A DNA stretch of 64,000 nt. It comes from Veillonellaceae bacterium (GTDB lineage: Bacteria > Bacillota_C > Negativicutes > UBA1444). The notes under the pieces are model-generated. The model worked only from the letters and a program-made list of their open reading frames with translations, searched no databases and had not been told where the DNA came from. Of this stretch, positions 9,155 to 18,615 are shown piece after piece (positions within the stretch are counted from its first letter, which is position 1; each line of letters opens with the position of its first letter). The stretch lies in assembly GCA_012798135.1 (NCBI GenBank), contig JAAZNU010000008.1:1-64000 (forward strand), given 5' to 3'. The position numbers and the translations under genes were made by a program.

Positions 9155-12100
9155 CGTCTCACTCCATTTCTTATGTTCACCCCGCCGCCGGCTTGTGCCG
9201 GTCGTCGGGTTTTCCTGTTTTTCCCGCGCCGGTCCCTCCTCGGCGTGAATCTTGGTCATTTTCTTGTTTCGCAGCCCGACCTGGAATCGGTCGATCATAT
9301 AGTAGGCCAGCGGCACCACCACCAGCGTCAGGAGCGACGAAGTGATCAGCCCGCCCACCACTGCGACCGCCATCGACTGTCGCAGTTCGGCGCCGGCGCC
9401 GATGCCGAGCGCCAGCGGCAGCATTCCCAGGATTGTCGACAGCGTCGTCATCAGAATCGGCCGCAGACGCACGGACCCGGAACGGATCAGGGCCTCGATG
9501 ATCGGCACGCCTTCCTCGCGCAGCTGAATCGTGTGGTCGACCAGCAGGATCGAGGTCTTGGTGACCAGTCCCATCAGCAGGATAATCCCGATCAGCGACA
9601 TCGTGTTGATAGTGTGCCCGCCCATCAGCAATCCCAGTAACGCGCCGATAAAGGCGAACGGCAGCGACAGCATGATCGTCAGCGGATGGATGTAGCTTTC
9701 AAACTGAGCGGCGAGCACCATATAGATCAGGATGACCGCCAGCCCCAGGGCCTTGCCGATTTCGCCGAACGATTCCGCCATCATTTTGGCCTGGCCGACG
9801 AATTTGTGCGAATAACCCAGCGGCATATTCAGGCCCGGAATCAGCTCCTGCACCTTCTGGACCAGGTCGCCGACCGAAACGCCGACCGCATTCGAGTACA
9901 CGATAATCTGGCGCTGCCGGTCTTCCCGGTCGATCTGGGTCGGTCCCGACGACAGCGTGACCTCCGCCACGTCGCCCAGCCGGACAAATGCGCCGGTCCG
10001 GGTCGAAATGCGCATATTGGCCACGTCGTTGATATCCCGGCGCAGATGCTCCGGCATCCGCACCCGGATCAGATAGTCCTTGTCACCGGCGGTGTACTGG
10101 TTTTTCGTCTCCAACCCCAGAAAAGCGATCTGGATGACTTTGCCGGCCGATGTCGGCTCAAGGCCGACTTCGCCTGCCCGCACCGGATCGAGCTTGACCA
10201 CGATTTCCGGCTCGTACTGCTCGCTGGAATAATCGACGTCGGCCGTGCCGGGGATCTGTTTCATCTGCTCCGCCAGCGTCTGCACATAGCCGGTCAGTTG
10301 CATCAGGTCCGGGCCCCGAAGGGCGACCTGCAACGGTCGGACGTCGCCGCGGCCGGACATTTGGGCGATCTGAATACCGATTTTCAGTCCGGTATGATTC
10401 CGGACCCGGGTTCGCAGTTCGTCGGTGATCTGGGTCATAGTCCGCCGCCGCTCGGTACTGGGAACCAACTTGATCCCCATGCTCGCCTTATAGGGGGGAG
10501 TACGGCCGGAACCCAGCATCAGGAACGCCGATTCCAGCTCGGGAATCGCCAGCACTTCCTTTTCCACCGGCGCCACCAGTTCCTTCATCTTGTCGATGGA
10601 CGTGCCGGCCGGCGCGGACAGCGCGATGCTGAACTCGCCCGAGTCATAGGTCGGCTGGAATTCAAAGCCGATGTACGGCGTCAGCATCAGGTTGATCAGC
10701 AGGGTCAGGGCCGAAAGGACCAGAATCTTTTTGGGCCGTTTCAGGCACCAGTGCAACAGATCCACATAACCCTGGCTCATGACGACGAACCAGTGCTCCC
10801 ACTTGTCAAGGATCGCCTTGATGGCGCGACCGAACCGGCTGGCCGGAACGGTGGTGCGGTCGATCGGCTTCAGCCAGTAGGCCGACATCGTCGGCACCAT
10901 CGTAAACGCGACGAACATCGAGAAAGCGATCGCAAAGGCGACGGTCAACCCGAATTGCTTGAAAAACTGGCCGATGATCTCGCCCATCGTACCCACCGGC
11001 ACGAATACCGCCAACAGCGACAGGGTTGCCGCGAACACCGCCAGAGCGATCTCGTTCGTACCGTTGCCGGCCGCCTCCATCGGCGTGGCGCCCTCCTCGA
11101 TATGGCGGACGATGTTTTCCACCACCACGATGGCGTCGTCGATCAGAATGCCGACCGCCAGACTCAGAGCCAGCAGCGACATATTGTTGAGGGTGAATCC
11201 CTGCACCTTCATCAGGAAAAACGTCGCGACAATCGAAGTCGGAATCGAAATCCCGGCCACTACCGTCGCCCGCCAGTCCCGGATGAACAGATAGGTGATG
11301 AGCACCGCCAGCAAACTGCCAAAAATCAGGGAAGTGTTGACATCATCGACATTGTCCCGGATATACACCGAACTGTCGCGGACAATCGACACCTTGACAT
11401 CGCCTGGCAGCAGCTGCTGCAGGCGGTCCATTTCTTTTTTGACTTTCTCGGACACATTCACGGTATTGGTGCCGGACTGCTTCTGCACCGACACCAGCAC
11501 GCTCGGCACGCCCATGGTCCGGGCAAACACCCGTTCCTCCGCCCAGCCGTCGACAAGAGTGGCGACATCGGCCAGTCGGACGACCCGCCCCTGCTGCACC
11601 GATACCACAATCTTGCCGATATCCTCGACCGACTTGTATTTGCCGAGGGTCCGGACGGTGATTTCATTGCCGTTGGATTTCACGCGGCCGCCCGGCGTAT
11701 TATAGTTCGAGGAGTTAACAATGTCATACAGGGACTGGAACGGCACGTTGTAAGCTTCCAGCTTGACCGGGTCGACATAGACATGGATTTCCCGGTTGCC
11801 GGAACCGTATACGTTGACCTCGGCCACGCCTTCGAGCCTCTGCAGCTCGTCCTTGACCACGTTTTCGGCGATCTTGCGGATCTCGCCGCGCTCGCGGGTC
11901 TCGGACGCCAGGCTGTAGGTCATGATCGACTGGGCGGTAATATCGAAGCGCTGCACGACCGGCTCGTCGATTTCATCCGGCAGTCGCCGCCGTACGCCGG
12001 CCACCTTCTCGCGCACGTCGTTGGCCGCCATCTTCGCGTTCGTGCCCAGTTCAAACTCGATGATCGTTTCCGAAATGCCCTCGCGGGAAGTGGAGGACAG

Positions 12101-12331
12101 TGTCTTGATGCCGGATACCGAACTGACCGCGTCCTCGACCGGTTTGGTGATCAGACCCTCCATTTCCTCCGGGGAGGCGCCGGTGTAGGTAATCCGGACC
12201 GTCACAATCGGAAAATCGATGTCCGGATACAAATCGATTCCCAGCGACGGATAGGAAGTAATGCCAAACACCACGAGCAGCATGACCAGCATCGTGGTGA
12301 ACACCGGGCGGCGAATGAACAGTTTGATCAT
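8402..12331 (-). CDS. RND efflux permease fused in frame to LarB
   Basis: A single uninterrupted frame of 1309 codons. Residues 1 to about 1015 are a complete HAE1/AcrB-type RND permease, which exports drugs or lipophilic compounds using proton entry. The proton-relay pair D398-D399 lies in GILIDDAIVVVEN, and the matching lysine in GLVTKTSILLVDH. A basic, charged linker (about 1016-1059) with no stop codon joins it to a full LarB domain (1060-1309). The start overlaps the adaptor stop by 4 bases. An internal ATG with its own ribosome site at the LarB boundary means LarB may also be made alone. A lost stop codon or an assembly error is the alternative explanation. No outer-membrane TolC-type gene is nearby. 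Confidence 0.85.
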   Translation of the reverse strand: MIKLFIRRPVFTTMLVMLLVVFGITSYPSLGIDLYPDIDFPIVTVRITYTGASPEEMEGLITKPVEDAVSSVSGIKTLSSTSREGISETIIEFELGTNAKMAANDVREKVAGVRRRLPDEIDEPVVQRFDITAQSIMTYSLASETRERGEIRKIAENVVKDELQRLEGVAEVNVYGSGNREIHVYVDPVKLEAYNVPFQSLYDIVNSSNYNTPGGRVKSNGNEITVRTLGKYKSVEDIGKIVVSVQQGRVVRLADVATLVDGWAEERVFARTMGVPSVLVSVQKQSGTNTVNVSEKVKKEMDRLQQLLPGDVKVSIVRDSSVYIRDNVDDVNTSLIFGSLLAVLITYLFIRDWRATVVAGISIPTSIVATFFLMKVQGFTLNNMSLLALSLAVGILIDDAIVVVENIVRHIEEGATPMEAAGNGTNEIALAVFAATLSLLAVFVPVGTMGEIIGQFFKQFGLTVAFAIAFSMFVAFTMVPTMSAYWLKPIDRTTVPASRFGRAIKAILDKWEHWFVVMSQGYVDLLHWCLKRPKKILVLSALTLLINLMLTPYIGFEFQPTYDSGEFSIALSAPAGTSIDKMKELVAPVEKEVLAIPELESAFLMLGSGRTPPYKASMGIKLVPSTERRRTMTQITDELRTRVRNHTGLKIGIQIAQMSGRGDVRPLQVALRGPDLMQLTGYVQTLAEQMKQIPGTADVDYSSEQYEPEIVVKLDPVRAGEVGLEPTSAGKVIQIAFLGLETKNQYTAGDKDYLIRVRMPEHLRRDINDVANMRISTRTGAFVRLGDVAEVTLSSGPTQIDREDRQRQIIVYSNAVGVSVGDLVQKVQELIPGLNMPLGYSHKFVGQAKMMAESFGEIGKALGLAVILIYMVLAAQFESYIHPLTIMLSLPFAFIGALLGLLMGGHTINTMSLIGIILLMGLVTKTSILLVDHTIQLREEGVPIIEALIRSGSVRLRPILMTTLSTILGMLPLALGIGAGAELRQSMAVAVVGGLITSSLLTLVVVPLAYYMIDRFQVGLRNKKMTKIHAEEGPAREKQENPTTGTSRRRGEHKKWSETMDRDTVRTILDDYKNGALGQAEALEKLTLLPFEDMDDIKIDHNRALRQGFPEVVFCPGKTTEQIVRAMTELARVSPNVLASRAVPEVYRAVKEVLPEVRYHERARLVVLEREPLPKDPDRFVLVMTAGTGDVPVAEEAAVTAEVMGNRVERVFDVGVAGIHRLLAQGPLLRQANVIVVAAGMEGALASVVGGLVNKPVIAVPTSIGYGANFHGLSALLAMLNSCAAGVAVVNIDNGFGAGRLAAMINRLR

Positions 12332-13470
12332 TTGCCCTGCTGCCCTTCCGCTTCGCCGAGTCGAACAGATGCGCCATCCTTCAGCTTATGCTGGCCGCCC
12401 ACGACAATCCGTTCCCCTTCGGCAAGGCCGGACAGCACTTCCACCCAACCGCCGGCGGCGTCGCCGAGTTTCAGGACTTTTTGCACCACCCGGTTTTCAG
12501 CGGTGACCACGAATACGGTTTTCTGGTCTTCCCGCATGACCAGGGCACTTTCCGGCACCGCCAGCACATTCTTGCGTTCCTGGCCGACCACTGCGGCGTT
12601 GGCGAACATTCCGACCTTGATCAGGTCGTCCGGATTGGGAATACTGACTTCTGCCGTGAAGGTCCGGGTCGGCACCGCGGCCGCCGGTGACAGGCGGGTG
12701 ATGGTTCCCTTGAACTCCTGGCCCTTCAGGGCGTCCACTTTGACACTCACGGCTTTGCCCAACGCCAGTTCGGTGATCTGAGCCTCGCCCACCACCGCTT
12801 TGGCCAGCAGGGTCGACGTATCGGCCACCGTGAAAATCGCGATCCCGGCTTTGGAGAAGGCGCCGGCCTGCACATGCCGCCGGATCACCACACCGTTCAA
12901 CGGCGACAGAATATTGGCGTTATCCAGCCGCGCCTTGAGCAGAAGAAAATTTCCCTGTGCCGCCTGCAGGCCGCCCATCGCCAAGTCGCGCTGCGTCCGG
13001 GCGCTGTCGAGGGTCTGGGCCGAAACCGCATTCTGTTTGTACAAAGCGGACATCCGCTGGAAATTCAGCTCGTTCTGTTCAAGGGTCGCCTGCGCCTGCA
13101 AAACCTGTCCCTCGGCCTGCATCACCTGCGCCGCCAGTTCGTTCATGTCCAGGCGGGCCAGTACCATGCCCGCCGTGACCCGGTCGCCTTCCTCCACGAA
13201 CAGCTTGTCAATGCGTCCGTCGGCCTTCGCGGAAACTTCCGTGCTCCAGACGGCCTCGAGGTTGGCGGAAAAACTGAACACCGGCGCGAGGTCGCGTCGT
13301 CCCACCGCCGCGGCTTCCACCGTGACGGTACGGCCGGCCAGTGCTCGGGCGGCCCGTTCTTTGCCAGCGGCGATATTGGTGTAAATTTTGTAGGCAATGA
13401 CGGCGACTATAAGGATAAACAGGACCAGTCCGATGCTCAGCCATTTATTGCGGGGCATGTGGATTTGCAA
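12328..13470 (-). CDS. RND efflux periplasmic adaptor (MFP/HlyD-like)
   Basis: A 380-residue membrane-fusion protein linking the RND permease to an outer-membrane channel. An N-terminal hydrophobic anchor covers about residues 9-28. Lipoyl and coiled-coil hairpin regions follow (about 60-190), then beta-barrel and membrane-proximal domains. It starts at TTG 13470 with an AAGGA ribosome site 10 bases upstream; an in-frame ATG four codons later is the alternative. It overlaps the permease start by 4 bases. The gap of 62 bases to aroB upstream contains no clear terminator, so transcription from the aro genes could continue into it. Confidence 0.9.
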   Translation of the reverse strand: MQIHMPRNKWLSIGLVLFILIVAVIAYKIYTNIAAGKERAARALAGRTVTVEAAAVGRRDLAPVFSFSANLEAVWSTEVSAKADGRIDKLFVEEGDRVTAGMVLARLDMNELAAQVMQAEGQVLQAQATLEQNELNFQRMSALYKQNAVSAQTLDSARTQRDLAMGGLQAAQGNFLLLKARLDNANILSPLNGVVIRRHVQAGAFSKAGIAIFTVADTSTLLAKAVVGEAQITELALGKAVSVKVDALKGQEFKGTITRLSPAAAVPTRTFTAEVSIPNPDDLIKVGMFANAAVVGQERKNVLAVPESALVMREDQKTVFVVTAENRVVQKVLKLGDAAGGWVEVLSGLAEGERIVVGGQHKLKDGASVRLGEAEGQQGK

Positions 13471-13532
13471 ACTGAATCATTCCTTTTTCACAGTATTGAT
13501 TCGGTTTAATAATCGGACAGTCTGTATATATT

Positions 13533-14624
13533 CTACTCTACCCGGAGAATGACCTGCAACGCTTCCCGCACAGATTCCAGAGAAACGTCGCTCCGGACGA
13601 CGGCCCGGCCAGGCTGCGCCAACAATACCCAGCGCAGGGAACCCGCTGCTCGTTTTTTGTCCTTGCCCATGTGCCGGATCAGTTCGCCGGTGCGAAGACC
13701 GCCGCAGTGGACCGGCATGCCGTACAGTTCCAACAGCGACCGCACTTCGGCGACGGTTCCCGCCGGTATCATTTCCATCAGCTCGCTGAGACGGGTCGCC
13801 GCCAGCATCCCCAGCGCCACGCCCTCGCCGTGGACAAACCGCTCGAATCCCCCCGCCAACTCGATCGCATGGCCCGCCGTATGACCGAAATTCAGCAGCA
13901 GCCGGTCGCCGACATCCGTCTCATCCCGTTCGACGATCCGCGCCTTCAGGCGGCAGCAATGGGCGACGATGCGTTCCAGATGCTGCGGGCTGCGGCTCAT
14001 GATCGCCAAGGCGTCCGTGCGCAGTTCCGTCAGGAAGTCGGCGTCGAGGATCAGGCCGTATTTGATGACTTCCGCCATGCCGGCGGCAAATTCCCGCTCG
14101 GGCAGCGACAGCAAAGTCTGCGGATCGATCAGCACGCCGCGCGGTTGATAAAAAGCGCCAATCAGATTTTTCCCCAGTGCATGGTCCACAGCGACTTTGC
14201 CGCCCACGCTGGAGTCGACCTGCGCCAGCAAAGTTGTCGGCACTTGCAGGAACGGCACGCCTCGCAGATAGGTCGCGGCGGCAAACCCGGCCAGATCGCC
14301 GACCACGCCGCCACCCAGGGCCACGATGGCCGAGTTCCGGTCCAGGCCGGCCTGAATCGCCTGTTCGTAGATCCGGTCAGCCATGGCCAGCGATTTGGAG
14401 GTTTCCCCCGCCGGCACCGTCAACAGCGTCGGCGAAAAGCCGGCGGCGGCCAGACTCGCCAGCGCCGCGTCGCCGAACAGCACAGCGGTATTCGTGTCCG
14501 CCACCATCAGCATCCCGGCGCCCAGGGAAAAGCGGGCCGCCCATTCGCCGATCGTGCGCAGGCCGCCCGTTTGAACCGTGATGTCATAACTTCTGCTGTC
14601 CAGATTGACCCGGATCGTTTCCAT
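13533..14624 (-). CDS. aroB: 3-dehydroquinate synthase
   Basis: Second step of the shikimate pathway: cyclises DAHP to 3-dehydroquinate using NAD and a divalent metal. In 363 residues the glycine-rich NAD region GGGVVGDLAGFAAA (104-117) and the substrate-binding K143 and N153 are present. The metal ligands are E185, H248 and H265. Its ATG lies 41 bases inside the 3' end of aroK and has a strong GGGAGGGG ribosome site, so the two genes are translationally linked. Third gene of aroC-aroK-aroB. Confidence 0.96.
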   Translation of the reverse strand: METIRVNLDSRSYDITVQTGGLRTIGEWAARFSLGAGMLMVADTNTAVLFGDAALASLAAAGFSPTLLTVPAGETSKSLAMADRIYEQAIQAGLDRNSAIVALGGGVVGDLAGFAAATYLRGVPFLQVPTTLLAQVDSSVGGKVAVDHALGKNLIGAFYQPRGVLIDPQTLLSLPEREFAAGMAEVIKYGLILDADFLTELRTDALAIMSRSPQHLERIVAHCCRLKARIVERDETDVGDRLLLNFGHTAGHAIELAGGFERFVHGEGVALGMLAATRLSELMEMIPAGTVAEVRSLLELYGMPVHCGGLRTGELIRHMGKDKKRAAGSLRWVLLAQPGRAVVRSDVSLESVREALQVILRVE

Positions 14625-15138
14625 CGAGCCACCCCTCCCGCCGCAAAATTTCCCAGAGTTCCGCCGCCGTTGCCGCCGCGGTCCTGCCCTCCGTGTCCAG
14701 CCGGAGGTCCGCCTGCCGGTACTGCGGCTCGCGCTGGGCCAGCAGGTTCCGGATGACCTGCAGACGGTCCGGCCGATTCAGCAACGGCCGCCCAGTATCC
14801 GCCGCCGTGCGCTCGACAATCGTCTGTTCGGAGGCGGCCAGGCAGACCACGACGCCGGCCTGTTTCAGCCGGTCGAGATTCCGCTGCCGCAGCACGACGC
14901 CGCCGCCGGTCGCGATCACCTGCCCCGTCCGGCGACAAATCCTTTCCACGGCTTCCTGCTCCCGGTCACGAAAGGCTGTCTCCCCGGCTTGAGCAAAATA
15001 GTCGGCGATGGACATGCCGATCGCCTGTTCCACCTCCGAGTCCAGATCGCAAAACGACCAGCCCAGCCGGTCGGCCAACAGCCGGCCGACGCAGGTCTTG
15101 CCGGTGCCCATGAAGCCGATGAGAATCACATTATTCAT
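14584..15138 (-). CDS. aroK: Shikimate kinase
   Basis: Phosphorylates shikimate with ATP. The Walker A motif GFMGTGKT lies at residues 8-15, and the shikimate-binding D31xD33 and R57 (in FRDRE) are present. A GGGVV segment follows the ATP site. The 184-residue protein starts at ATG 15138, 4 bases after the aroC stop; the frame is open further upstream to 15321, but that part lies inside aroC and is rejected. The 3' end overlaps aroB by 41 bases. Confidence 0.95.
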   Translation of the reverse strand: MNNVILIGFMGTGKTCVGRLLADRLGWSFCDLDSEVEQAIGMSIADYFAQAGETAFRDREQEAVERICRRTGQVIATGGGVVLRQRNLDRLKQAGVVVCLAASEQTIVERTAADTGRPLLNRPDRLQVIRNLLAQREPQYRQADLRLDTEGRTAAATAAELWEILRREGWLDGNDPGQSGQQKL

Positions 15139-15142
15139 GGTT

Positions 15143-16213
15143 TCAGCCGAGCCGGTCCCGGTAGTTGGCAACGCTCTCCAACAACTCCGACAATGAATCC
15201 CCGCCAAATTTCGCCAGCAGCTCGCCGCACAGCACGATGGCCAGCATCGCTTCGCCGACGCAGGCCGCCGCATGCACGGCGCAGACATCGCTGCGTTCGC
15301 TGTTCGCCTGCACGGGGGCATGGGTCTGCAGATTCACGGAGGCCAGCGGCCGCGTCAGCGTCGGGATCGGCTTCATGACCGCCCGGACGACGATCGGCTC
15401 GCCGTTGGACATGCCGCCCTCGATGCCGCCGGCGCGGTTCGTGGTGCGGTAATACCCCCGCTCCTCGCTGTAATGGATTTCGTCATGGACCTGACTGCCC
15501 GGCAGCACACCACACTCAAAACCCGCGCCGATCTCCACGCCCTTGATAGCCGGAATGGACAGGATGGCGCCGGCAATCTTGCCGTCCAGTCGGCAATCCC
15601 ACTGGATATGGCTGCCCAGCCCCGGCATCACGCCGGTCGCCGTAACCTCGAAGCAACCGCCCAGCGTATCGCCGGCCGCTTTCGCGGCGGCGACCTTCGC
15701 CGCCTGTTCCTCATCGGTGGTCGCGCCGCCGATCGACAACACCCGGGACTGCACAACAATCCCGCACTTTTCCAGCACCTGCCGGCAAACCGCGCCGACC
15801 GCCACCCGGGCCGCCGTTTCGCGGGCGCTGGCCCTCTCCAGGATATCCCGCACATCCTCGCGGTCATATTTGAGACAACCGGTCAGATCGGCATGACCCG
15901 GCCGCGGTGCGTCCACCGTCGGACCGGTCTTGTCGCCGAACGCCGCCATTTTCGTCTCCCAGTTCACCCAATCCGCGTTGGTGATCCGCAGCGTGATCGG
16001 GCTGCCCAGGGTCTCGCCGAAGCGCAGGCCGGACAAAAAATCGGCCCGGTCCTGCTCGATCTTCATGCGGCCGCCGCGGCCGACCCCTTCCTGCCGCCGG
16101 GCCAGTTCGCGGTTGACCCGCACCGCGTCGATCCGGACGCCGGCCGGAATTCCTTCCAGAATGGCCGTCAAACAAGGCCCGTGGGATTCTCCCGCTGTCA
16201 TGAACCGTAACAT
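15143..16213 (-). CDS. aroC: Chorismate synthase
   Basis: Makes chorismate from EPSP using reduced flavin, the last common step to aromatic amino acids, folate and quinones. In 356 residues the N-terminal signature TAGESHGP and the flavin-site motifs SARETAARVAVGAV and NGEPIVVRAVMKPIPT are visible. The ATG at 16213 follows a GGAGG ribosome site. It is the first gene of aroC-aroK-aroB and follows the terminator of the pilus operon, so it probably has its own promoter in 16214-16270, although no strong hexamers stand out. Confidence 0.96.
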   Translation of the reverse strand: MLRFMTAGESHGPCLTAILEGIPAGVRIDAVRVNRELARRQEGVGRGGRMKIEQDRADFLSGLRFGETLGSPITLRITNADWVNWETKMAAFGDKTGPTVDAPRPGHADLTGCLKYDREDVRDILERASARETAARVAVGAVCRQVLEKCGIVVQSRVLSIGGATTDEEQAAKVAAAKAAGDTLGGCFEVTATGVMPGLGSHIQWDCRLDGKIAGAILSIPAIKGVEIGAGFECGVLPGSQVHDEIHYSEERGYYRTTNRAGGIEGGMSNGEPIVVRAVMKPIPTLTRPLASVNLQTHAPVQANSERSDVCAVHAAACVGEAMLAIVLCGELLAKFGGDSLSELLESVANYRDRLG

Positions 16214-16266
16214 GTTCTTCCCTCCAAACTACTTTCCTACCGTACTACGAAAATATATTGAGGTGG

Positions 16267-16301
16267 CGATATCAAAAGCAGGCCCGGGCAAGGCCTGCTT
16301 T
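16267..16301 (-). terminator. Intrinsic terminator after pilO
   Basis: A perfect 10-base stem, AAAGCAGGCC at 16275-16284 and its complement at 16292-16301, closes a 7-base loop. On the minus strand it is followed by TTTTGATAT. It lies 10 bases after the pilO stop, between the pilus operon and aroC. Confidence 0.7.
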
Positions 16302-16310
16302 CACTGAAAC

Positions 16311-17003
16311 CTACCGGGCGGGTGGCGTTGGAGACGGCGTCTGTGCCGGCGTCTGCAGCACCTTCGGCAACTGCTGTTGCAGCTGCTGCACCTGCTGCTG
16401 CGTCGTCAATGGAGTCGACTGCGCCGGCGTCGTCGGCCGCCCGCTGACCCCATAGCCGTAAATCAGCAAGTTGAGCCGTGTCGCCAGCACATTCTGCTTC
16501 TGCTGAATCAGGAACGATGCCGGCAAATTGAACCGGCTCCCATCCTCCAACTTCTTCAGGAACGCCAGCGTCGCGAAATAATTGCCCTCAATGGAAACCT
16601 CCAGCGGCATTTCCCGGTAGCCCGCCCGGTCCGTGACCGCCCCCGGCTTCACGGCCGTCAGGCGGACGCCAGCGGCGCGGGCGTCTCTTTCCAGCGTCGA
16701 CAGAAACTCCGAAACATCCATCGACCCCGGCAGGGATCTTTCGGCCCGCAGCAAGGCTTGCTGCAAATCCTGCAGATGCTTGTCCATATCCGGGTGGGTC
16801 AGCACATAGTTCTCGACCGCCGCCACTTTTTGCAGCTCCTGCCGCAGTTGCTGCTGCCGGGCGACGATTCGCTCCTCCTGCGGATACAGCGCCAGCGAGG
16901 ACACGCCGGCGGTCAGTGCCAACAGCAGTGTCAGATACAGGACCACCAAATATTTCGGCGACACTTCCCGGGCATAGGACAGTAACTTTTGTCGGTCCAC
17001 CAT
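16311..17003 (-). CDS. pilO: Type IV pilus inner-membrane alignment protein PilO
   Basis: PilO forms the inner-membrane alignment complex with PilM and PilN. The 230-residue protein has one N-terminal membrane helix (about residues 18-38), a coiled-coil segment (about 42-95) and a ferredoxin-like periplasmic domain (about 100-190). It has an unusual glutamine-, threonine- and proline-rich tail (about 195-230), which may be a flexible extension. It is the last gene of the pilus operon and starts 3 bases after the pilN stop. No pilP or pilQ gene follows. Confidence 0.85.
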   Translation of the reverse strand: MVDRQKLLSYAREVSPKYLVVLYLTLLLALTAGVSSLALYPQEERIVARQQQLRQELQKVAAVENYVLTHPDMDKHLQDLQQALLRAERSLPGSMDVSEFLSTLERDARAAGVRLTAVKPGAVTDRAGYREMPLEVSIEGNYFATLAFLKKLEDGSRFNLPASFLIQQKQNVLATRLNLLIYGYGVSGRPTTPAQSTPLTTQQQVQQLQQQLPKVLQTPAQTPSPTPPAR

Positions 17004-17006
17004 CCG

Positions 17007-17540
17007 TTATTGCCTCCCCAGCTTCGCCGTGATCTCAAATTTGGTGAACGCCTCTTTGCCGTCATGCTCGGCCTTGAGCAGCGTCGATTCCGTAAACAGC
17101 TTGTCCTGCTCCAGCTTCGCCAGAAACGCCATCAGCTCCGGATAGGTCAGGGCATTGCCCTTCAGTTGCAGCACGCCTTTCTGGGCGCTGCCGATCTCGG
17201 TCAGCCAGACCTTGCGGGGCATGAACCCGCCCAGATGGACCATGGCGCCGTGCCAGGAATTCCGGCCGCCGCTGAGTTCCAGCAAAATTTTTTCCCGCGC
17301 CTGCACTGCCGCCTGTCGGGTCTGGGCGATCCGCATCTGTTGTTCCGATGCGGCCAACGCCTCATAACGGCTGCGCGTCGCCGCGAGCTGTTGTTCCAGT
17401 TCCCAGTAGCGATATTCCCGATAACCGTAAATGCCGGCAATGATCAATAACACCAGCAGCACCGGCAACGACAGCAGTCGTCCGTAACGCCAGCGGGGCG
17501 GTCTTTGTTCGGGCGGCAGCAGATTGATCCGAATTCTCAT
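17007..17540 (-). CDS. pilN: Type IV pilus protein PilN
   Basis: PilN is a bitopic membrane protein that binds PilM through a short cytoplasmic N-terminal motif. Here that motif is INLLPPEQRP at residues 4-13. A membrane helix follows (about 25-42), then a coiled coil and a small periplasmic domain; total 177 residues. The ATG overlaps the pilM stop by 4 bases. Confidence 0.9.
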   Translation of the reverse strand: MRIRINLLPPEQRPPRWRYGRLLSLPVLLVLLIIAGIYGYREYRYWELEQQLAATRSRYEALAASEQQMRIAQTRQAAVQAREKILLELSGGRNSWHGAMVHLGGFMPRKVWLTEIGSAQKGVLQLKGNALTYPELMAFLAKLEQDKLFTESTLLKAEHDGKEAFTKFEITAKLGRQ

Positions 17541-18610
17541 CGTTCACTTCCCCGCAAGGCCAAACCCACTGCCACCGCCATTTGCGGGCCGACGCCGCGC
17601 AAATACTGCCGGTTGAAGGACGGCGCGATCTCCATGTTCAGCAACGGATCATGCAAGGTCACCGGCAATTCCAGAATCGCCGACAGTTTTTCCGGCAATT
17701 GACCGATTTTCGCCCCGCCGCCCGTGATGAACACTCTCGAAATCCCCACGTTCCGGTTCTGTACCTGATAATATTCAATGGTCCGCCGCACTTCCCCGGC
17801 CAACTCGCCGACAACCCGGTCAAGCTGTCCCTGCATGGCGTCCGCGACATCGCCCGCCGCCGAATTCTCCAGCAGGTCGGTGCCCTGATGTTTGATCAGC
17901 TCCGCCTCGTCCCGGCCGATCTCCAGCCCCTCCATCACCGTCGCCGTGAACTGGTTGCCGCCGATGGGAATGTTCCGGGTAAACACCGGACTGAATTTTT
18001 GAAACAACGTCACCTGGGACACGGCTGCGCCGCTGTCGATCAGCATGCAGTCGGACACCGGCGGCAACGTGCGTTGGATGGCCAGCGGCTCGATATCGAT
18101 CGCGACCAGTTTCAGACCGGCTTTTTTCACCAGCCGGACCACCGAGTCCACGACTTCCTTCGGCACAGCCACCAGTAACACCCGCACCTCGACCTCGGTC
18201 GCCCCCGAGCCGACGATCCAGAAATCGAAATACAAATTGTCCGGCGAAAACGGCACATACTTCTCCAGATCCCACCGAATCGCCTCGCGCATTTCCTTTT
18301 CCGTCATTCGCGGGAAATTCACTTCGCGGATGAACAAATTTCGGCCGCCGAGCGCCGCCGCCACCCGGGCGCCGGCAAACCCGTTCCGGGCCGCCATTTT
18401 TTGCAGTGTGTCCGCGAGTTGGTCCTCGTCTTCGATCGCGCCGTCGACAACCGACCGGTCGGGAACCTCCGTCAACGCCATCCGCTTCAGATAAGGTTTC
18501 CCGTCGCGCAGTACGACCTCCGCCATTTTGACGGAACCGCTGCCAATATCTAGACCGATCGCGTCTTCCCGCCGACCGGCAATTTTTTGCAAAAAATTTT
18601 CACCAAACAT
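17537..18610 (-). CDS. pilM: Type IV pilus actin-like ATPase PilM
   Basis: PilM is a cytoplasmic actin/FtsA-fold protein that sits under the PilN-PilO complex. In 357 residues the phosphate-1 loop GLDIGSGSVKMAEV (about 18-31), the phosphate-2 motif MLIDSGAAVSQV and the adenosine motif VFITGGGAKIGQLPE are visible. It starts 5 bases after the comFB-like gene and overlaps pilN by 4 bases. Confidence 0.93.
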   Translation of the reverse strand: MFGENFLQKIAGRREDAIGLDIGSGSVKMAEVVLRDGKPYLKRMALTEVPDRSVVDGAIEDEDQLADTLQKMAARNGFAGARVAAALGGRNLFIREVNFPRMTEKEMREAIRWDLEKYVPFSPDNLYFDFWIVGSGATEVEVRVLLVAVPKEVVDSVVRLVKKAGLKLVAIDIEPLAIQRTLPPVSDCMLIDSGAAVSQVTLFQKFSPVFTRNIPIGGNQFTATVMEGLEIGRDEAELIKHQGTDLLENSAAGDVADAMQGQLDRVVGELAGEVRRTIEYYQVQNRNVGISRVFITGGGAKIGQLPEKLSAILELPVTLHDPLLNMEIAPSFNRQYLRGVGPQMAVAVGLALRGSER

Positions 18611-18615
18611 TCAGT

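Noticed and set aside
9686..12781. Plus-strand open frame of 1031 codons
   Set aside because: It is antisense to the RND permease and adaptor genes, has no recognisable domain or ribosome site, and its composition is that of a GC-rich shadow frame.
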